From Insulibacter thermoxylanivorax (GTDB lineage: Bacteria > Bacillota > Bacilli > Paenibacillales > DA-C8), in NCBI RefSeq assembly GCF_015472005.1, contig NZ_BMAQ01000005.1:124001-188000 (forward strand): a stretch of DNA of 64,000 bases, read 5' to 3'. A program made the translations under genes and the position numbers. The notes under the pieces are model-generated. The model did no database searches and was not told the DNA's origin. It was given only the letters and a program-made list of their open reading frames with translations. Shown in pieces: positions 23,579-33,162 of the stretch (the first letter of the stretch is position 1; each line of letters opens with the position of its first letter).

Positions 23579-25219
23579 ATGAAGATAGAACCAATCTCAC
23601 TGATGCATGCCAATCCGATAGCCAGGGACTACGTTCAGAGACAGGAGAGAATCGCTGCAAGATATTCAGGTTTCCCGCAGGAGGAAGCAGTCTGGAGGAA
23701 GCGCGTCGCTTATCTCACCCAGGGGCGTGAGCTGGCGGCAGACCGCCGGGAGCTTGCGGCGGCGCTGGCCGGATATAACCGCCGCATCGGCAACCATCCT
23801 GCGGCGCTGGATCAGATCGAGCAGCTGGCATCCCCGGAAGCGCTGGTGGTCATCGGTGGACAGCAAGCCGGCCTGTTCACGGGGCCGCTGCTCGTCATCT
23901 ACAAAGCGATTACGATCCTGCGGCAGGCGCGGGAGGCGGCGAAGCGATACCAGCGGCCGGTGATTCCCGTATTCTGGATCGCGGGCGAGGATCATGATCT
24001 GGGGGAAGTGAATCATATCCATCTGCTGCGCGCAGGCGATCAGATCCAGCGCTTGCAGTTGGCTAAGCAGGATCATGACCGCGTCTCGATCAGCCATCTG
24101 CCGATCTCACCGGAGGATTGGCAAGAGGTGCTCCGCGGACTGGCGCAATCGCTCCCGGATACGGAGCTGAAACCCGGGCTCATCGAGACATTAACATCCA
24201 TCTGCCGGGATTCTCATACGCTAAGTGAAGCCTTTGCGCGCATCATGGCCCGGCTCTTCGGTGCAGAAGGCCTCGTCCTTATCGACTCCGCAGATCCCGC
24301 AATTCGCCGGATCGAAGCGCCGATGTGGAAGCAACTCATCTTGCACAATGCCGAACTTCATCGGGCATATCTGACGGCACAAGAGGCGTTGATCAAGGCG
24401 GGATACCATCCGCAGGCGGAAGTTCACGCGGACAGCGCCCACCTCTTCTATTATGAGGATCAGAAGCGGCTGCTGCTGTACCGGCGCGGCGACGGATTCG
24501 CTGACCGCTTCGGTCAGCTTCGCCTGACGGAGGAGGAGTTGCTGCAGACAGCCGAAGAAGAGCCGGCCAAGCTGAGTAACAATGTGTTGACACGGCCGCT
24601 GATGCAGGATTATCTCTTCCCCGTGCTGGCTGTCGTGCTTGGACCGGGGGAGATCGCCTATTGGGCGCAGCTTAAGGAGGCATTTACTTGCCTAGGCATG
24701 GAAGTGCCGGTGATCGTGCCGCGGGAAGGATACACCCTGGTAGAACCGGGGGATCAGAAGCTTCTCGACCGCTTTGGCATGACAGTGGAAGATGTGTTCC
24801 GCCGCTTAGCTGAGAAGCGTGAGGCATGGCTCCGCAGTCAAGAGACCTTCGATGTCGAGGAGAAGTTCGCAGCGGCGGCTGCGCAGATTAGCGGGATCTA
24901 CAAACCGCTGATCGAACAAGCGGGTGAAGTAAATGCGGTGATGAGGTCCTTGGGCGAAGCGAATCTCAGACGAATCCTCGCCGAGGTGGATTACTATCGC
25001 AAGCGGATCAATGCGGAGATCGAAGCGAAGCACGCAGCCGGTCTGCGGCAGTTCGATCGTTTGGAACGGGCATTGAACCCGGGCGGGGTGCCGCAGGAAC
25101 GCGTCTACAATGTATTTGCCTATCTGAATCGGTACGGGGACGGCTGGCTGCGAGCTCTCCTTGCAGAGCATCAGCCTGATCCCTTGGACGGTGCGCAGCA
25201 TCATGTCGTGTATCTGTAA
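23579..25219 (+). CDS. bshC: Bacillithiol synthase (cysteine ligase) BshC
   Basis: A 546-residue enzyme that adds cysteine to glucosaminyl-malate in the last step of bacillithiol synthesis, the main low-molecular-weight thiol of many Bacillota. It shows the family blocks VVIGGQQAGLFTGPLLVIYKA, PVFWIAGEDHDLGEVNH (the nucleotide-binding Rossmann-like core) and a long C-terminal coiled coil (about 400-510). The ATG follows AAGGAAGGG. The position before mraZ matches B. subtilis yllA/bshC, but an adenosylhomocysteinase gene now lies between them. It has its own sigma-A promoter. Confidence 0.95.
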   Translation: MKIEPISLMHANPIARDYVQRQERIAARYSGFPQEEAVWRKRVAYLTQGRELAADRRELAAALAGYNRRIGNHPAALDQIEQLASPEALVVIGGQQAGLFTGPLLVIYKAITILRQAREAAKRYQRPVIPVFWIAGEDHDLGEVNHIHLLRAGDQIQRLQLAKQDHDRVSISHLPISPEDWQEVLRGLAQSLPDTELKPGLIETLTSICRDSHTLSEAFARIMARLFGAEGLVLIDSADPAIRRIEAPMWKQLILHNAELHRAYLTAQEALIKAGYHPQAEVHADSAHLFYYEDQKRLLLYRRGDGFADRFGQLRLTEEELLQTAEEEPAKLSNNVLTRPLMQDYLFPVLAVVLGPGEIAYWAQLKEAFTCLGMEVPVIVPREGYTLVEPGDQKLLDRFGMTVEDVFRRLAEKREAWLRSQETFDVEEKFAAAAAQISGIYKPLIEQAGEVNAVMRSLGEANLRRILAEVDYYRKRINAEIEAKHAAGLRQFDRLERALNPGGVPQERVYNVFAYLNRYGDGWLRALLAEHQPDPLDGAQHHVVYL

Positions 25220-25354
25220 CTATTTAATATATATCCCTAACAATGGACGCATGTACGGTATCTAAACATATTCATGTATCTGATCTAACCCATGTACCCG
25301 CGTCGTCTATCTATCGATCAGGAAAGTTATTAATCAGGAAAGGACATCGTATCT

Positions 25355-26611
25355 ATGAACGCCAAAGCTCGAAGCATCATCAAGGATATCTCCCTCGCTT
25401 CCGAGGGACATTTGAAGATCGATTGGGCGAGCGCCCATATGCCTGTACTGAATAGGATCCGTGAGCAGTTTGAGAAGGAGCAGCCTTTCCGCGGACTGAA
25501 GGTGACGATCTGCCTTCATCTGGAGGCGAAGACCGCATATCTTGCGAAGGTGATCCAAGCCGGCGGCGCAGAGGTGACGATCACCGGCAGCAATCCGCTG
25601 TCGACGCAGGATGATGTGTGCGCCGCACTTGTGGAAGACGGCATCACGGTGTTCGCGAGGTACCAGCCGACCCCTGAAGAGTACAAACAGATGCTGGTGC
25701 TGGCCCTGGAGACGAAGCCGGATCTTATCATCGATGACGGTGCCGATCTTGTGACTATCCTGCACAGCGAGCGTCCCGATCTCCTGCCGCAGATTCGCGG
25801 CGGCGCAGAGGAGACGACAACGGGGATCATCCGCTTAAAGGCGCTGCAGCGGGAAGGCCGGCTGCAGCTGCCGATGGTCGCCGTCAACGACGGGTTGTGC
25901 AAGCATCTCTTCGATAACCGCTATGGCACGGGACAGTCGGTGTTCGACGGCATCAACCGCACGACGAACCTGGTCATCGCCGGCAAGACCGTCGTCGTCG
26001 CCGGTTACGGCTGGTGCGGCAAAGGCGTCGCGATGCGCGCGAAGGGGCTTGGAGCCAAGGTCGTTGTCACCGAGATCGATCCGATCAAGGCGGTCGAGGC
26101 TCATATGGACGGCTTCGAGGTCATGCCGATGATCGAGGCCGCGAAGATCGGCGATATCTTCATCACCGTCACCGGCAACAAGAGCGTCATCCGGCGCGAG
26201 CACTATGAGGTGATGAAGGATGGCGCCATCCTGGCAAATGCCGGCCACTTCGATGTAGAGGTGGACAAACCGGACCTGTATGCGCTGGCGGTGAGCACAC
26301 GCGTCGTCCGTCACAACATCGAGGAATTCGCCCTGGCAGACGGAAGGAAGTTCTACCTGCTGGCGGAGGGCCGCCTCGTCAACTTAGGCGCAAGCGACGG
26401 GCATCCGGCGGAGATCATGGATATGACCTTTGCGCTGCAAGCGCTGGGACTGCGCTATGTCAATGAGCATTATGAGCAGCTGGGCAGACAGGTCGTGAAC
26501 GTGCCCGAAGAAATCGATGAACAGGTCGCCCGCCTCAAGCTGGAGTCCTTAGGGCTTCGCATCGATGCGCTGACACCGGAGCAAGAGACCTATCTAAACA
26601 GCTGGACATAA
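25355..26611 (+). CDS. ahcY: Adenosylhomocysteinase (SAH hydrolase)
   Basis: A 418-residue NAD-dependent enzyme (EC 3.13.2.1) that splits S-adenosylhomocysteine into adenosine and homocysteine. Substrate motifs AEETTTG (151-157) and [18 protein letters not shown] (178-195, with K183 and D187 at the catalytic positions) and the NAD loop AGYGWCGKG (216-224) are clear. The YGTGQS form and the C-terminus ending in TYLNSWT rather than the KPDHYRY of eukaryotic-type enzymes point to the Thermotoga/archaeal-like branch. The start is ATG 25355 behind AGGAAAGGA. It is an insertion relative to B. subtilis, which recycles SAH through MtnN/LuxS. A strong terminator follows. Confidence 0.94.
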   Translation: MNAKARSIIKDISLASEGHLKIDWASAHMPVLNRIREQFEKEQPFRGLKVTICLHLEAKTAYLAKVIQAGGAEVTITGSNPLSTQDDVCAALVEDGITVFARYQPTPEEYKQMLVLALETKPDLIIDDGADLVTILHSERPDLLPQIRGGAEETTTGIIRLKALQREGRLQLPMVAVNDGLCKHLFDNRYGTGQSVFDGINRTTNLVIAGKTVVVAGYGWCGKGVAMRAKGLGAKVVVTEIDPIKAVEAHMDGFEVMPMIEAAKIGDIFITVTGNKSVIRREHYEVMKDGAILANAGHFDVEVDKPDLYALAVSTRVVRHNIEEFALADGRKFYLLAEGRLVNLGASDGHPAEIMDMTFALQALGLRYVNEHYEQLGRQVVNVPEEIDEQVARLKLESLGLRIDALTPEQETYLNSWT

Positions 26612-26674
26612 CGACTGGAAAGATCGATTCGCCGTACAGTTTCTTTCTTAATCAATCGCATAGGAATCCCCGTG

Positions 26675-26704
26675 AAAAAATCCTGCAGGACAGCAGGATT
26701 TTTT
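26675..26704 (+). terminator. Intrinsic terminator of ahcY
   Basis: AAAAAATCCTG (26675-26685), an 8-nt loop, CAGGATTTTTT (26694-26704) and further T-rich sequence. It insulates ahcY from the mraZ promoter 20 bp beyond. Confidence 0.9.
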
Positions 26705-26723
26705 ATTTTTTTGTCGAAAATGC

Positions 26724-26770
26724 TTGACAGTGGAGTAAAGTGGGGTAAAGTGGAGTAAAAGGGTGCCTAA
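26724..26770 (+). promoter_or_regulatory. mraZ promoter overlapped by a MraZ-box repeat
   Basis: A -35 TTGACA (26724-26729) is followed by TGGAG, TGGGG, TGGAG and GGGTG at 26731, 26741, 26751 and 26761, an exact 10-bp period. MraZ proteins bind direct TGGG-type repeats with this 10-bp spacing before their own gene. The -10 TAAAGT (26746-26751, 16-bp spacer) lies within the repeats, so MraZ bound here would block polymerase. Confidence 0.8.
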
Positions 26771-26784
26771 GGGGGTGGACGAAC

Positions 26785-27222
26785 ATGTTCATGGGCGAAT
26801 ACCAGCATTCGCTGGATGAGAAAGGCCGCATCATCATACCGGCCAAGTTCCGTGAAGCCTTGGGCAGCAAGTTCGTCGTCACCCGCGGACTGGATAACTG
26901 CTTGTTCGTCTATCCCATGGAGGAGTGGGCGAACATGGAGAAGAAATTAAAGGCCCTACCCTTGATGAAAGCTGATGCCCGTGCTTTTACACGCTTCTTC
27001 CTCTCCGGAGCCGTTGAATGTGAGCTGGACAAGCAGGGAAGGATAACGCTGCCGAATGTCCTGCGCGAGCATGCACGGCTGGTCAAAGATGCCGTGATCA
27101 TCGGTGTATCGAGCCGCGTGGAGATTTGGAGCAAGGAATCTTGGGAAGCCTATGCTGCACAGTCTGAAGCTTCATTCAACGAGATCGCTGAGAAGCTGGT
27201 TGATTTTGATCTGGACCTATGA
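26785..27222 (+). CDS. mraZ: Transcriptional regulator MraZ
   Basis: A 145-residue DNA-binding protein made of two AbrB-like MraZ half-domains ([24 protein letters not shown] at the start and [22 protein letters not shown] at about 72-95, each with the D-x-x-G/Q-R-I-x-x-P signature). It forms ring oligomers that repress the dcw operon through direct TGGG-type repeats, which are present just upstream at 10-bp spacing, implying autoregulation. The ATG follows AAGGGGGTGG. It heads the division and cell-wall cluster; rsmH starts 12 bp after its stop. Confidence 0.97.
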   Translation: MFMGEYQHSLDEKGRIIIPAKFREALGSKFVVTRGLDNCLFVYPMEEWANMEKKLKALPLMKADARAFTRFFLSGAVECELDKQGRITLPNVLREHARLVKDAVIIGVSSRVEIWSKESWEAYAAQSEASFNEIAEKLVDFDLDL

Positions 27223-27234
27223 GGAGGGTAAGCG

Positions 27235-28173
27235 TTGTTCCACCACGTTACCGTATTGAAAGAGGAAGCCGTCGAAGGACTGGCGATTAAGCCGGACGGC
27301 ATCTATGTGGACTGCACATTGGGCGGAGCCGGCCACAGCAGCCTGATCGTTGAGAATCTGGACGAAACTGGGCGGTTAGTCGCCTTCGATCAGGACGAGA
27401 CGGCGATTCGCCATGCGCAGGAAGTGCTGAAGCCTTATCAGCAGCAAGTGACTTTGGTGAACAGCAATTTTCGCTATATCGAAGAAGAGTTGACCCGTCT
27501 TGGAATCACGGGCGTCGACGGCGTATTGTTCGATCTTGGTGTGTCTTCCCCGCAGCTGGATGAAGCGGAGCGGGGATTCAGCTATAACAAGGATGCGGCG
27601 CTGGATATGCGAATGGACCGCTCTACGGATCTGACGGCAGAGATCATCGTCAATACCTGGGATGAGCAGGAACTGGCGCGGATCCTATGGGACTATGGTG
27701 AAGAGAAGTTTGCCCGCAGAATTGCCAAGCACATCGTACATATGAGGCAAAAAGCGCCGATTCGCACCACCCAGCAGCTGGCTGAGATCATCAAGGAAGC
27801 GATCCCGGCTGCGGCGCGGCGAAGCGGCGGGCATCCGGCGAAGCGCAGCTTTCAGGCGATCCGCATCGCTGTGAATGATGAGCTCGGCGCATTCGAAGAT
27901 GCCCTGGAAGGAGCGCTGCGGATGCTGAATCCCGGCGGACGGATCTCGGTCATCACCTTCCACTCCTTGGAGGATCGAATATGCAAACAGTTTTTTGCGA
28001 AGCATGCGAAGCGCTGCGCCTGTCCGCCGGACTTTCCCATCTGCGTGTGCGGGAATCAAGGGGAGCTTCGCCTTGTCAATCGCAAACCCATCGTCCCGGG
28101 ACCGGAGGAATTGAAGGTGAATCCGCGGGCGCGTTCGGCTAAGCTGCGAATCGCGGAGAAGATTAAGGAATAG
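27235..28173 (+). CDS. rsmH: 16S rRNA (cytosine1402-N4)-methyltransferase
   Basis: A 312-residue SAM-dependent enzyme that methylates N4 of C1402 in the 16S rRNA decoding centre. The SAM motif [10 protein letters not shown] (22-31), [21 protein letters not shown] and the C-terminal [15 protein letters not shown] are standard family blocks. It starts with TTG at 27235 behind GAGGAGGG. It is the usual second gene of the cluster, and the short gaps on both sides indicate a single transcript. Confidence 0.97.
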   Translation: MFHHVTVLKEEAVEGLAIKPDGIYVDCTLGGAGHSSLIVENLDETGRLVAFDQDETAIRHAQEVLKPYQQQVTLVNSNFRYIEEELTRLGITGVDGVLFDLGVSSPQLDEAERGFSYNKDAALDMRMDRSTDLTAEIIVNTWDEQELARILWDYGEEKFARRIAKHIVHMRQKAPIRTTQQLAEIIKEAIPAAARRSGGHPAKRSFQAIRIAVNDELGAFEDALEGALRMLNPGGRISVITFHSLEDRICKQFFAKHAKRCACPPDFPICVCGNQGELRLVNRKPIVPGPEELKVNPRARSAKLRIAEKIKE

Positions 28174-28193
28174 TACGGAGACTGGAGGAATCG

Positions 28194-28610
28194 ATGATGG
28201 TATCTTATGTGCATGGAAGCGCGGCGCTGGATGAGCGCAGCCGCCAGCAGCAAAGGGTCATCTACCGCGAGAAGAAGAAAAAAGTCTATAAACGCAGTGT
28301 CGTTACCCCGCAGGAGAAACTCCTGTGGATGTTCGGCGTCATCGTCTGCGTTGTCGTCGCAGGCACCATCCTGTTCCGCTATGCACAGATCTATGAGATC
28401 AATACCCGGATCCAGCAGATGGAACAGGAGATTCGCAGGATCGAGCTGGAGAACAGCACGCTTAAGCTGGAGGTAGCGAAGCTGCAAGATAATAAACGGC
28501 TGCTGGAGATCAGCAAGGAGCTTGGTTATGTACCGGCGGATTCGATCACCGAGATCTCCCTCTCTTCTGTGGAATCAGACGTCAGCATCGCGATGTCTGG
28601 GCAGGAGTGA
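28194..28610 (+). CDS. ftsL: Cell division protein FtsL
   Basis: A 138-residue bitopic divisome protein with a basic cytoplasmic N-terminus (KKKKVYKR), one membrane segment (about 44-62) and an extracytoplasmic leucine-zipper coiled coil (about 65-100, RIQQMEQEIRRIELENSTLKLEVAKL). With DivIB and DivIC it links the Z-ring to the septal synthase PBP2B. Start at ATG 28194 or 28197 behind GGAGG. The stop overlaps an in-frame GTG of pbpB, so the genes are tightly coupled. Identity rests on topology and position as much as sequence, as is normal for FtsL. Confidence 0.9.
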   Translation: MMVSYVHGSAALDERSRQQQRVIYREKKKKVYKRSVVTPQEKLLWMFGVIVCVVVAGTILFRYAQIYEINTRIQQMEQEIRRIELENSTLKLEVAKLQDNKRLLEISKELGYVPADSITEISLSSVESDVSIAMSGQE

Positions 28611-28615
28611 TCTAC

Positions 28616-30832
28616 ATGTCTCGCAAGATTAAGATTCGCTCGTTCATCATAGGGGGATTTTTCACCCTCTTTTTTGTTTTGATCGCTTTGCGTCTTTATT
28701 GGATCCAAGTTGTACAAGCCGATGAACTCGTCGCCAAGGCGGAACGCGCTTGGTCGACGGACATCGTGCTGCCTTCTACCCGCGGTGCCATCTATGACCG
28801 CGGCAACAGTGTTTTGGCTTGGAATGCGCCGGCTTATACGGTCGCGGTGAACCCGAAGCTCATCCATGAGCGGGGCAATGCGCGCGAGGTCGTGGACGGT
28901 CTGGCGCCTCTGCTGGGCATGGAAAGCGAGGGTCAGTACCGCAAACTTGAGCAGATGGTGACTAAGCGAAGGGAAGACGGCAGTTACTATCTGCACGTCG
29001 AGGTCCGCAATGAAGGCTGGAAGATCGACAGCGAGACGGCGGAGAAAATCGATCGCTTCCGCAAAGAAAACAAGATAGACGGCATATATCTGATCGAGGA
29101 ACAGAAGCGTTACTACCCTTACGGCAAGCTGGCTTCTCATGTACTCGGTTATACGGATAAGGAGAACAAGGCGATCATGGGGATCGAGTATTCGCTCGAC
29201 AGCCTGCTCAGCGGCAAGGATGGAAAGATTCACTATTCCAAGGACCGGCTCGGCTACGAGCTGCCCGAAGGCAAAGTTCATTATGAGCCGCCTGTGCACG
29301 GCAAATCCATCCGCCTGACATTGGATCAGCACATTCAGCACTATATGGAAGTCGCGCTGGAAGAGGTTTATCACCAATACCAGCCCGTCAGTGCCATGGC
29401 GATCGCTGCGGATCCGAAGACGATGGAGATCCTCGGCATGGTCAGCATGCCGAACTTCGATCCAAACGAGTATTGGAATCTGGAGTATCAGAGCAATTTC
29501 TATAACCATGCGATCTCCGCGGTATATGAACCCGGTTCCACCTTTAAGATCGTTACGCTGGCAGCGGCCGTGGAGGAAGGGGTTTTCAATCCTAACGAGT
29601 TCTACCAATCCGGGCGCATCCGCGTAGCCGACTCCTATATCAACGACCATAACGGCGGCCGCGGCTGGGGCGAGATCACCTTCCTGGAAGGGTTCTTAAG
29701 ATCCAGCAATGTTGCCTTCGTCCTCTTGGGAGATCGCCTCGGCGGAGAGAAGCTTCGCGATTATATTGAGAAGTTTGGCTTCGGTCAGAAGACCGGCATT
29801 GAACTTGCCGGCGAGGCTAAGGGAGATGTCAATTTCAACTTGAACTATCCGACGGAGGTAGCGACTGTTACCTTCGGTCACGGCCGCCTCACGGTGACGG
29901 CTCTCCAGCAGCTGGCTGCAGTCAGTGCGATCGCCAATGACGGCAAGCTCATGCGGCCTTACTTGGTGAAAGAGATCATCGATTCGGAGACGGAGGAGGT
30001 CATCCAGACCTTCGAGCCGGAGGTCATCAGACAGGTCGTAAGCGAGAGGACTGCGAAGCAGGTAAGGGAATACCTGGAACTTGTCGTCTCCGATCAGAAC
30101 ATCGGTACGGGGCGCAGGGCATACATCGAAGGATACCGCGTTGCCGGCAAGACGGGGACAGCGCAGAAGGTCGTAAACGGCAAGTATGCCAATGACCGCT
30201 TTGTCGTCTCTTTCGTTGGTTTTGCTCCGGCGGATGATCCGCAGCTTGCCTTGATCGTCATCGTCGATGATCCGAAGATCGACAGCTATGTGCAAGGCGG
30301 TCAAGTCGTAGCGCCGGTATTCCGCGAGATCATGGAGAAGAGCCTGCGCTATCTCGGCGTAGAGTCTAAGAAGGACGACATCTCCGTGCATTCGGTACAA
30401 GTGAGCGGATCGCTGCCGCGCCTTAAGCTGCCGGAACTGGTCTCGCTTGATCCGCTGCGGGCTGCGGAGGTGCTCGAGATGCGGGGGATCAAATATGAGA
30501 TCCTCGGCAGCGGGCATCGAGTGCTCGACCAATACCCGGCAGCCGATACGGAGATCAGCACGGAGCAGCGCGTGCTGCTGTTGACAGAAGAACCTTCCCC
30601 CGATGTTCTTCCGGATCTTCGCGGCTGGTCGCTGCGAGATGCGTTGGAAGTGAGCACATACCTGGGGATCGACGTGCGGGTAAGCGGTGAAGGGTATGTG
30701 ACGAGTTACGAGTGGCGAAGCGAAGACAGCGGACGAGTGCTCCATCTCAACCTGGCGCCGCCCGTGTCCGTCGATTCGCCGAAGGATCAACAGGAAACAA
30801 GCATGGAGTCCGACGATGAAGAGGCGGCTTGA
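28616..30832 (+). CDS. pbpB: Septal class B penicillin-binding protein PBP2B
   Basis: A 738-residue essential transpeptidase that crosslinks septal peptidoglycan. It has an N-terminal membrane anchor (about 9-30), a dimerisation domain, a transpeptidase domain with S308-T-F-K311, S363-S-N365 and K512-T-G514, and two C-terminal PASTA domains (about 590-655 and 660-725). I chose ATG 28616 behind AGGAG; the GTG at 28607 overlaps that site. Two PASTA domains match B. subtilis PBP2B. It lies between ftsL and the paralogous spoVD. Confidence 0.96.
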   Translation: MSRKIKIRSFIIGGFFTLFFVLIALRLYWIQVVQADELVAKAERAWSTDIVLPSTRGAIYDRGNSVLAWNAPAYTVAVNPKLIHERGNAREVVDGLAPLLGMESEGQYRKLEQMVTKRREDGSYYLHVEVRNEGWKIDSETAEKIDRFRKENKIDGIYLIEEQKRYYPYGKLASHVLGYTDKENKAIMGIEYSLDSLLSGKDGKIHYSKDRLGYELPEGKVHYEPPVHGKSIRLTLDQHIQHYMEVALEEVYHQYQPVSAMAIAADPKTMEILGMVSMPNFDPNEYWNLEYQSNFYNHAISAVYEPGSTFKIVTLAAAVEEGVFNPNEFYQSGRIRVADSYINDHNGGRGWGEITFLEGFLRSSNVAFVLLGDRLGGEKLRDYIEKFGFGQKTGIELAGEAKGDVNFNLNYPTEVATVTFGHGRLTVTALQQLAAVSAIANDGKLMRPYLVKEIIDSETEEVIQTFEPEVIRQVVSERTAKQVREYLELVVSDQNIGTGRRAYIEGYRVAGKTGTAQKVVNGKYANDRFVVSFVGFAPADDPQLALIVIVDDPKIDSYVQGGQVVAPVFREIMEKSLRYLGVESKKDDISVHSVQVSGSLPRLKLPELVSLDPLRAAEVLEMRGIKYEILGSGHRVLDQYPAADTEISTEQRVLLLTEEPSPDVLPDLRGWSLRDALEVSTYLGIDVRVSGEGYVTSYEWRSEDSGRVLHLNLAPPVSVDSPKDQQETSMESDDEEAA

Positions 30833-31006
30833 TTCTAACCTCGTCCCAAACTGAATAGTCTGTACTAACGGGAGTTCAACATGGTTTCCCCTGCTTCCCG
30901 CCCGCCGATTGGCATGTTCTGCTGCGGACAGGGCGGTTGCAAGAGGCGGCGTTGGGGAAGTCTGTTGAACTTCGCATACAGACGAAGATCAGGGGTGAAG
31001 GATGGG

Positions 31007-32974
31007 ATGAGAGTATCGAATGCAACCGTGCGTCGCCGCTTATTGGCTGCCGGTCTGATATGCGCGGTGATGTTCATCTGTTTGATCATCAGGCTGGCTT
31101 ACGTGCAGCTTGTCATCGGACCTGTGATCGCGGCGAAAGCGGAGGATTCCTGGCGCCGCAACGTGCCGTTCACGGCGAAGCGCGGCGAGATCATCGACCG
31201 CAATGGCATTGCATTGGCCTATAACATAAGCACACCTACGGTTTGGGCGATTCCGGCGCAGATCCAAGATGCCGAAGGAACGGCACGGAAGCTGGCAGAA
31301 GTGCTCGGCATGACCGAGGAGCAGGTGTATCAGATCATCACGAAGCGCTCTTCGATCGAACGTTTGCAGCCGGGCGGCCGCAAGATCACCCTGGACAAAG
31401 CGAGGGAAGTTCAGCAGCTGGGTCTTGCGGGGATCATCGTCGGCGAGGATAACGATCGGTACTATCCCTTTGACAATCTGGCTTCCCATGTGCTCGGTTT
31501 TACAGGTATTGATAATCAAGGGTTGGCCGGCATCGAGTTAAAATATGACGAATACCTCTCCGGCATCCAAGGCAGCATTGCTTATCTGGCTGATGCGGCG
31601 GGCAGGCAGCTGCCGAACAGCTCGGAACAGTACATCCCGCCTAAAGACGGTCTGACCTTGCAGCTGACCTTGGATAAGCATATCCAGTCGTTCATGGAGC
31701 GGGAATTCGATCAGGCGATGCTGCAGCTTCAGCCGAAGAGCATCATCGGCATCGCTATGGACCCGAATACCGGGGAGATCCTGGCGATGGCTTCGCGGCC
31801 GGATTATGAACCGGCCAACTACCAGCAGTATCCTTCCGAAGTATATAATCGCAACTTGCCGATCTGGATGACCTATGAACCGGGTTCGACCTTCAAGATC
31901 ATCACTTTGGCAGCAGCCCTGGAAGAGGGGAAAATTGACCTGCACCATGACACGTTCTTCGATCCGGGCTGGATTGAGGTTTCAGGTGCGCATCTGCGCT
32001 GTTGGAAGCGCGGCGGTCATGGCAGCCAGACCTTCTTGGAAGTTGTGCAGAACTCCTGCAACCCCGGTTTTGTCTTGCTGGGCCAGATGCTGGGCAAGGA
32101 GGTGCTGTTCGATTATATCAAGAAATTCGGTTTTGGTGCGAAGACGGGCATCGATATGCTCGGCGAAGAGAACGGGATCCTCTTCAATCTGGAGCGGGTG
32201 GGACCTGTGGAACTCGCCACAACTTCCTTCGGCCAGGGGGTATCGGTGACGCCGATTCAGCAGGTGGCTGCTGTGGCGGCAGCCGTGAACGGGGGCAAGC
32301 TTTACAAACCCTATGTAGCCAAAGCTTGGATCGATCCCAAGAGCGGCGAGGTCATCGAGGAGCGAAAGCCGGAACTCGCGCGGCAAGTGATCTCGGAGGA
32401 AACCTCGAAGCTGGTGCGGGAAGCGTTGGAGAGCGTTGTCGCCCGGGGTACCGGACGCAATGCATTCATCGACGGCTACCGCGTCGGCGGGAAGACCGGG
32501 ACAGCTCAGAAGGTGATCGGCGGCGTCTATTCCAAGGATGAGCACATCGTCTCCTTCATCGCTGCAGCGCCGGCGGATGATCCGCAGGTGGTCATCTATG
32601 TCGCTGTGGACGATCCGCAGGGCATCCAGTTCGGGGGGCTGGTGGCGGCACCGATAGTTCGTAATATTATGGAGGATACTCTTGTATATTTAGGTATAGA
32701 GCCGCGTCAAGAACAGATCGACAAAGCATATCAATACCCGGACACGCCAATCGTCGAGGTGCCCAATCTCGTCGGACTAACCACGACCGAGATCTATGAG
32801 ATGCTGCGCTCTGACTTACAGATCGTCACTTCCGGAAAGGGCCGTGTGATCGTTCATCAAGCACCGAAAGCAGGCACTCGAGTCGAACAGGGTTCCGTGA
32901 TCCGCATCTATCTGTCGGATTCACCGCGGGATGAGGATCACAATCATCACGACCACCATCATGATCATCATTAG
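31007..32974 (+). CDS. spoVD: Sporulation transpeptidase SpoVD
   Basis: A 655-residue class B PBP that makes spore cortex with SpoVE at the forespore outer membrane. It starts MRVSNATVRRRLL at ATG 31007 behind GGGGTGAAGG; the open frame from 30881 is spurious. It has one membrane anchor, a dimerisation domain, catalytic S294-T-F-K297, an S-C-N motif, KTG and one C-terminal PASTA domain. Cysteines 332 and 351 match the redox-switched pair of B. subtilis SpoVD in number and spacing. The tail after the PASTA domain ends in a histidine/aspartate-rich run (about 14 residues from DEDHNHH) that is not typical of the family. Confidence 0.95.
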   Translation: MRVSNATVRRRLLAAGLICAVMFICLIIRLAYVQLVIGPVIAAKAEDSWRRNVPFTAKRGEIIDRNGIALAYNISTPTVWAIPAQIQDAEGTARKLAEVLGMTEEQVYQIITKRSSIERLQPGGRKITLDKAREVQQLGLAGIIVGEDNDRYYPFDNLASHVLGFTGIDNQGLAGIELKYDEYLSGIQGSIAYLADAAGRQLPNSSEQYIPPKDGLTLQLTLDKHIQSFMEREFDQAMLQLQPKSIIGIAMDPNTGEILAMASRPDYEPANYQQYPSEVYNRNLPIWMTYEPGSTFKIITLAAALEEGKIDLHHDTFFDPGWIEVSGAHLRCWKRGGHGSQTFLEVVQNSCNPGFVLLGQMLGKEVLFDYIKKFGFGAKTGIDMLGEENGILFNLERVGPVELATTSFGQGVSVTPIQQVAAVAAAVNGGKLYKPYVAKAWIDPKSGEVIEERKPELARQVISEETSKLVREALESVVARGTGRNAFIDGYRVGGKTGTAQKVIGGVYSKDEHIVSFIAAAPADDPQVVIYVAVDDPQGIQFGGLVAAPIVRNIMEDTLVYLGIEPRQEQIDKAYQYPDTPIVEVPNLVGLTTTEIYEMLRSDLQIVTSGKGRVIVHQAPKAGTRVEQGSVIRIYLSDSPRDEDHNHHDHHHDHH

Positions 32975-33162
32975 TCCGATCATCTTAACTTTCCTTTCAT
33001 CATAGATCATAGTACCGATCTCTGACTCCACTTCCCGCTTGAAGCAGCAGCGCTGGCAGCAGGCATGACCCCGCCCGGAAGGCGTATACCATCAACCGCA
33101 TGAAGGTTATGCTGTTAACACTCCCTGCATAGCACGATGCGGATTCAAGAGGAGTGGGGCGG

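Noticed and set aside
25220-25354. Possible SAH or SAM riboswitch before ahcY
   Set aside because: The 135-bp region is AT-rich, without the conserved stems or terminator of known SAH or S-box riboswitches.
30975-30980. CATACA as a sigma-E -10 for spoVD
   Set aside because: No A/T-rich -35 match lies 13-14 bp upstream.
30881-31006. In-frame N-terminal extension of SpoVD (42 codons, cysteine- and arginine-rich)
   Set aside because: It lacks homology-like features. The site at 30991-31001 and the family start MRVSN fix the start at 31007, which also gives exact agreement with known residue numbers (S294, C332, C351).
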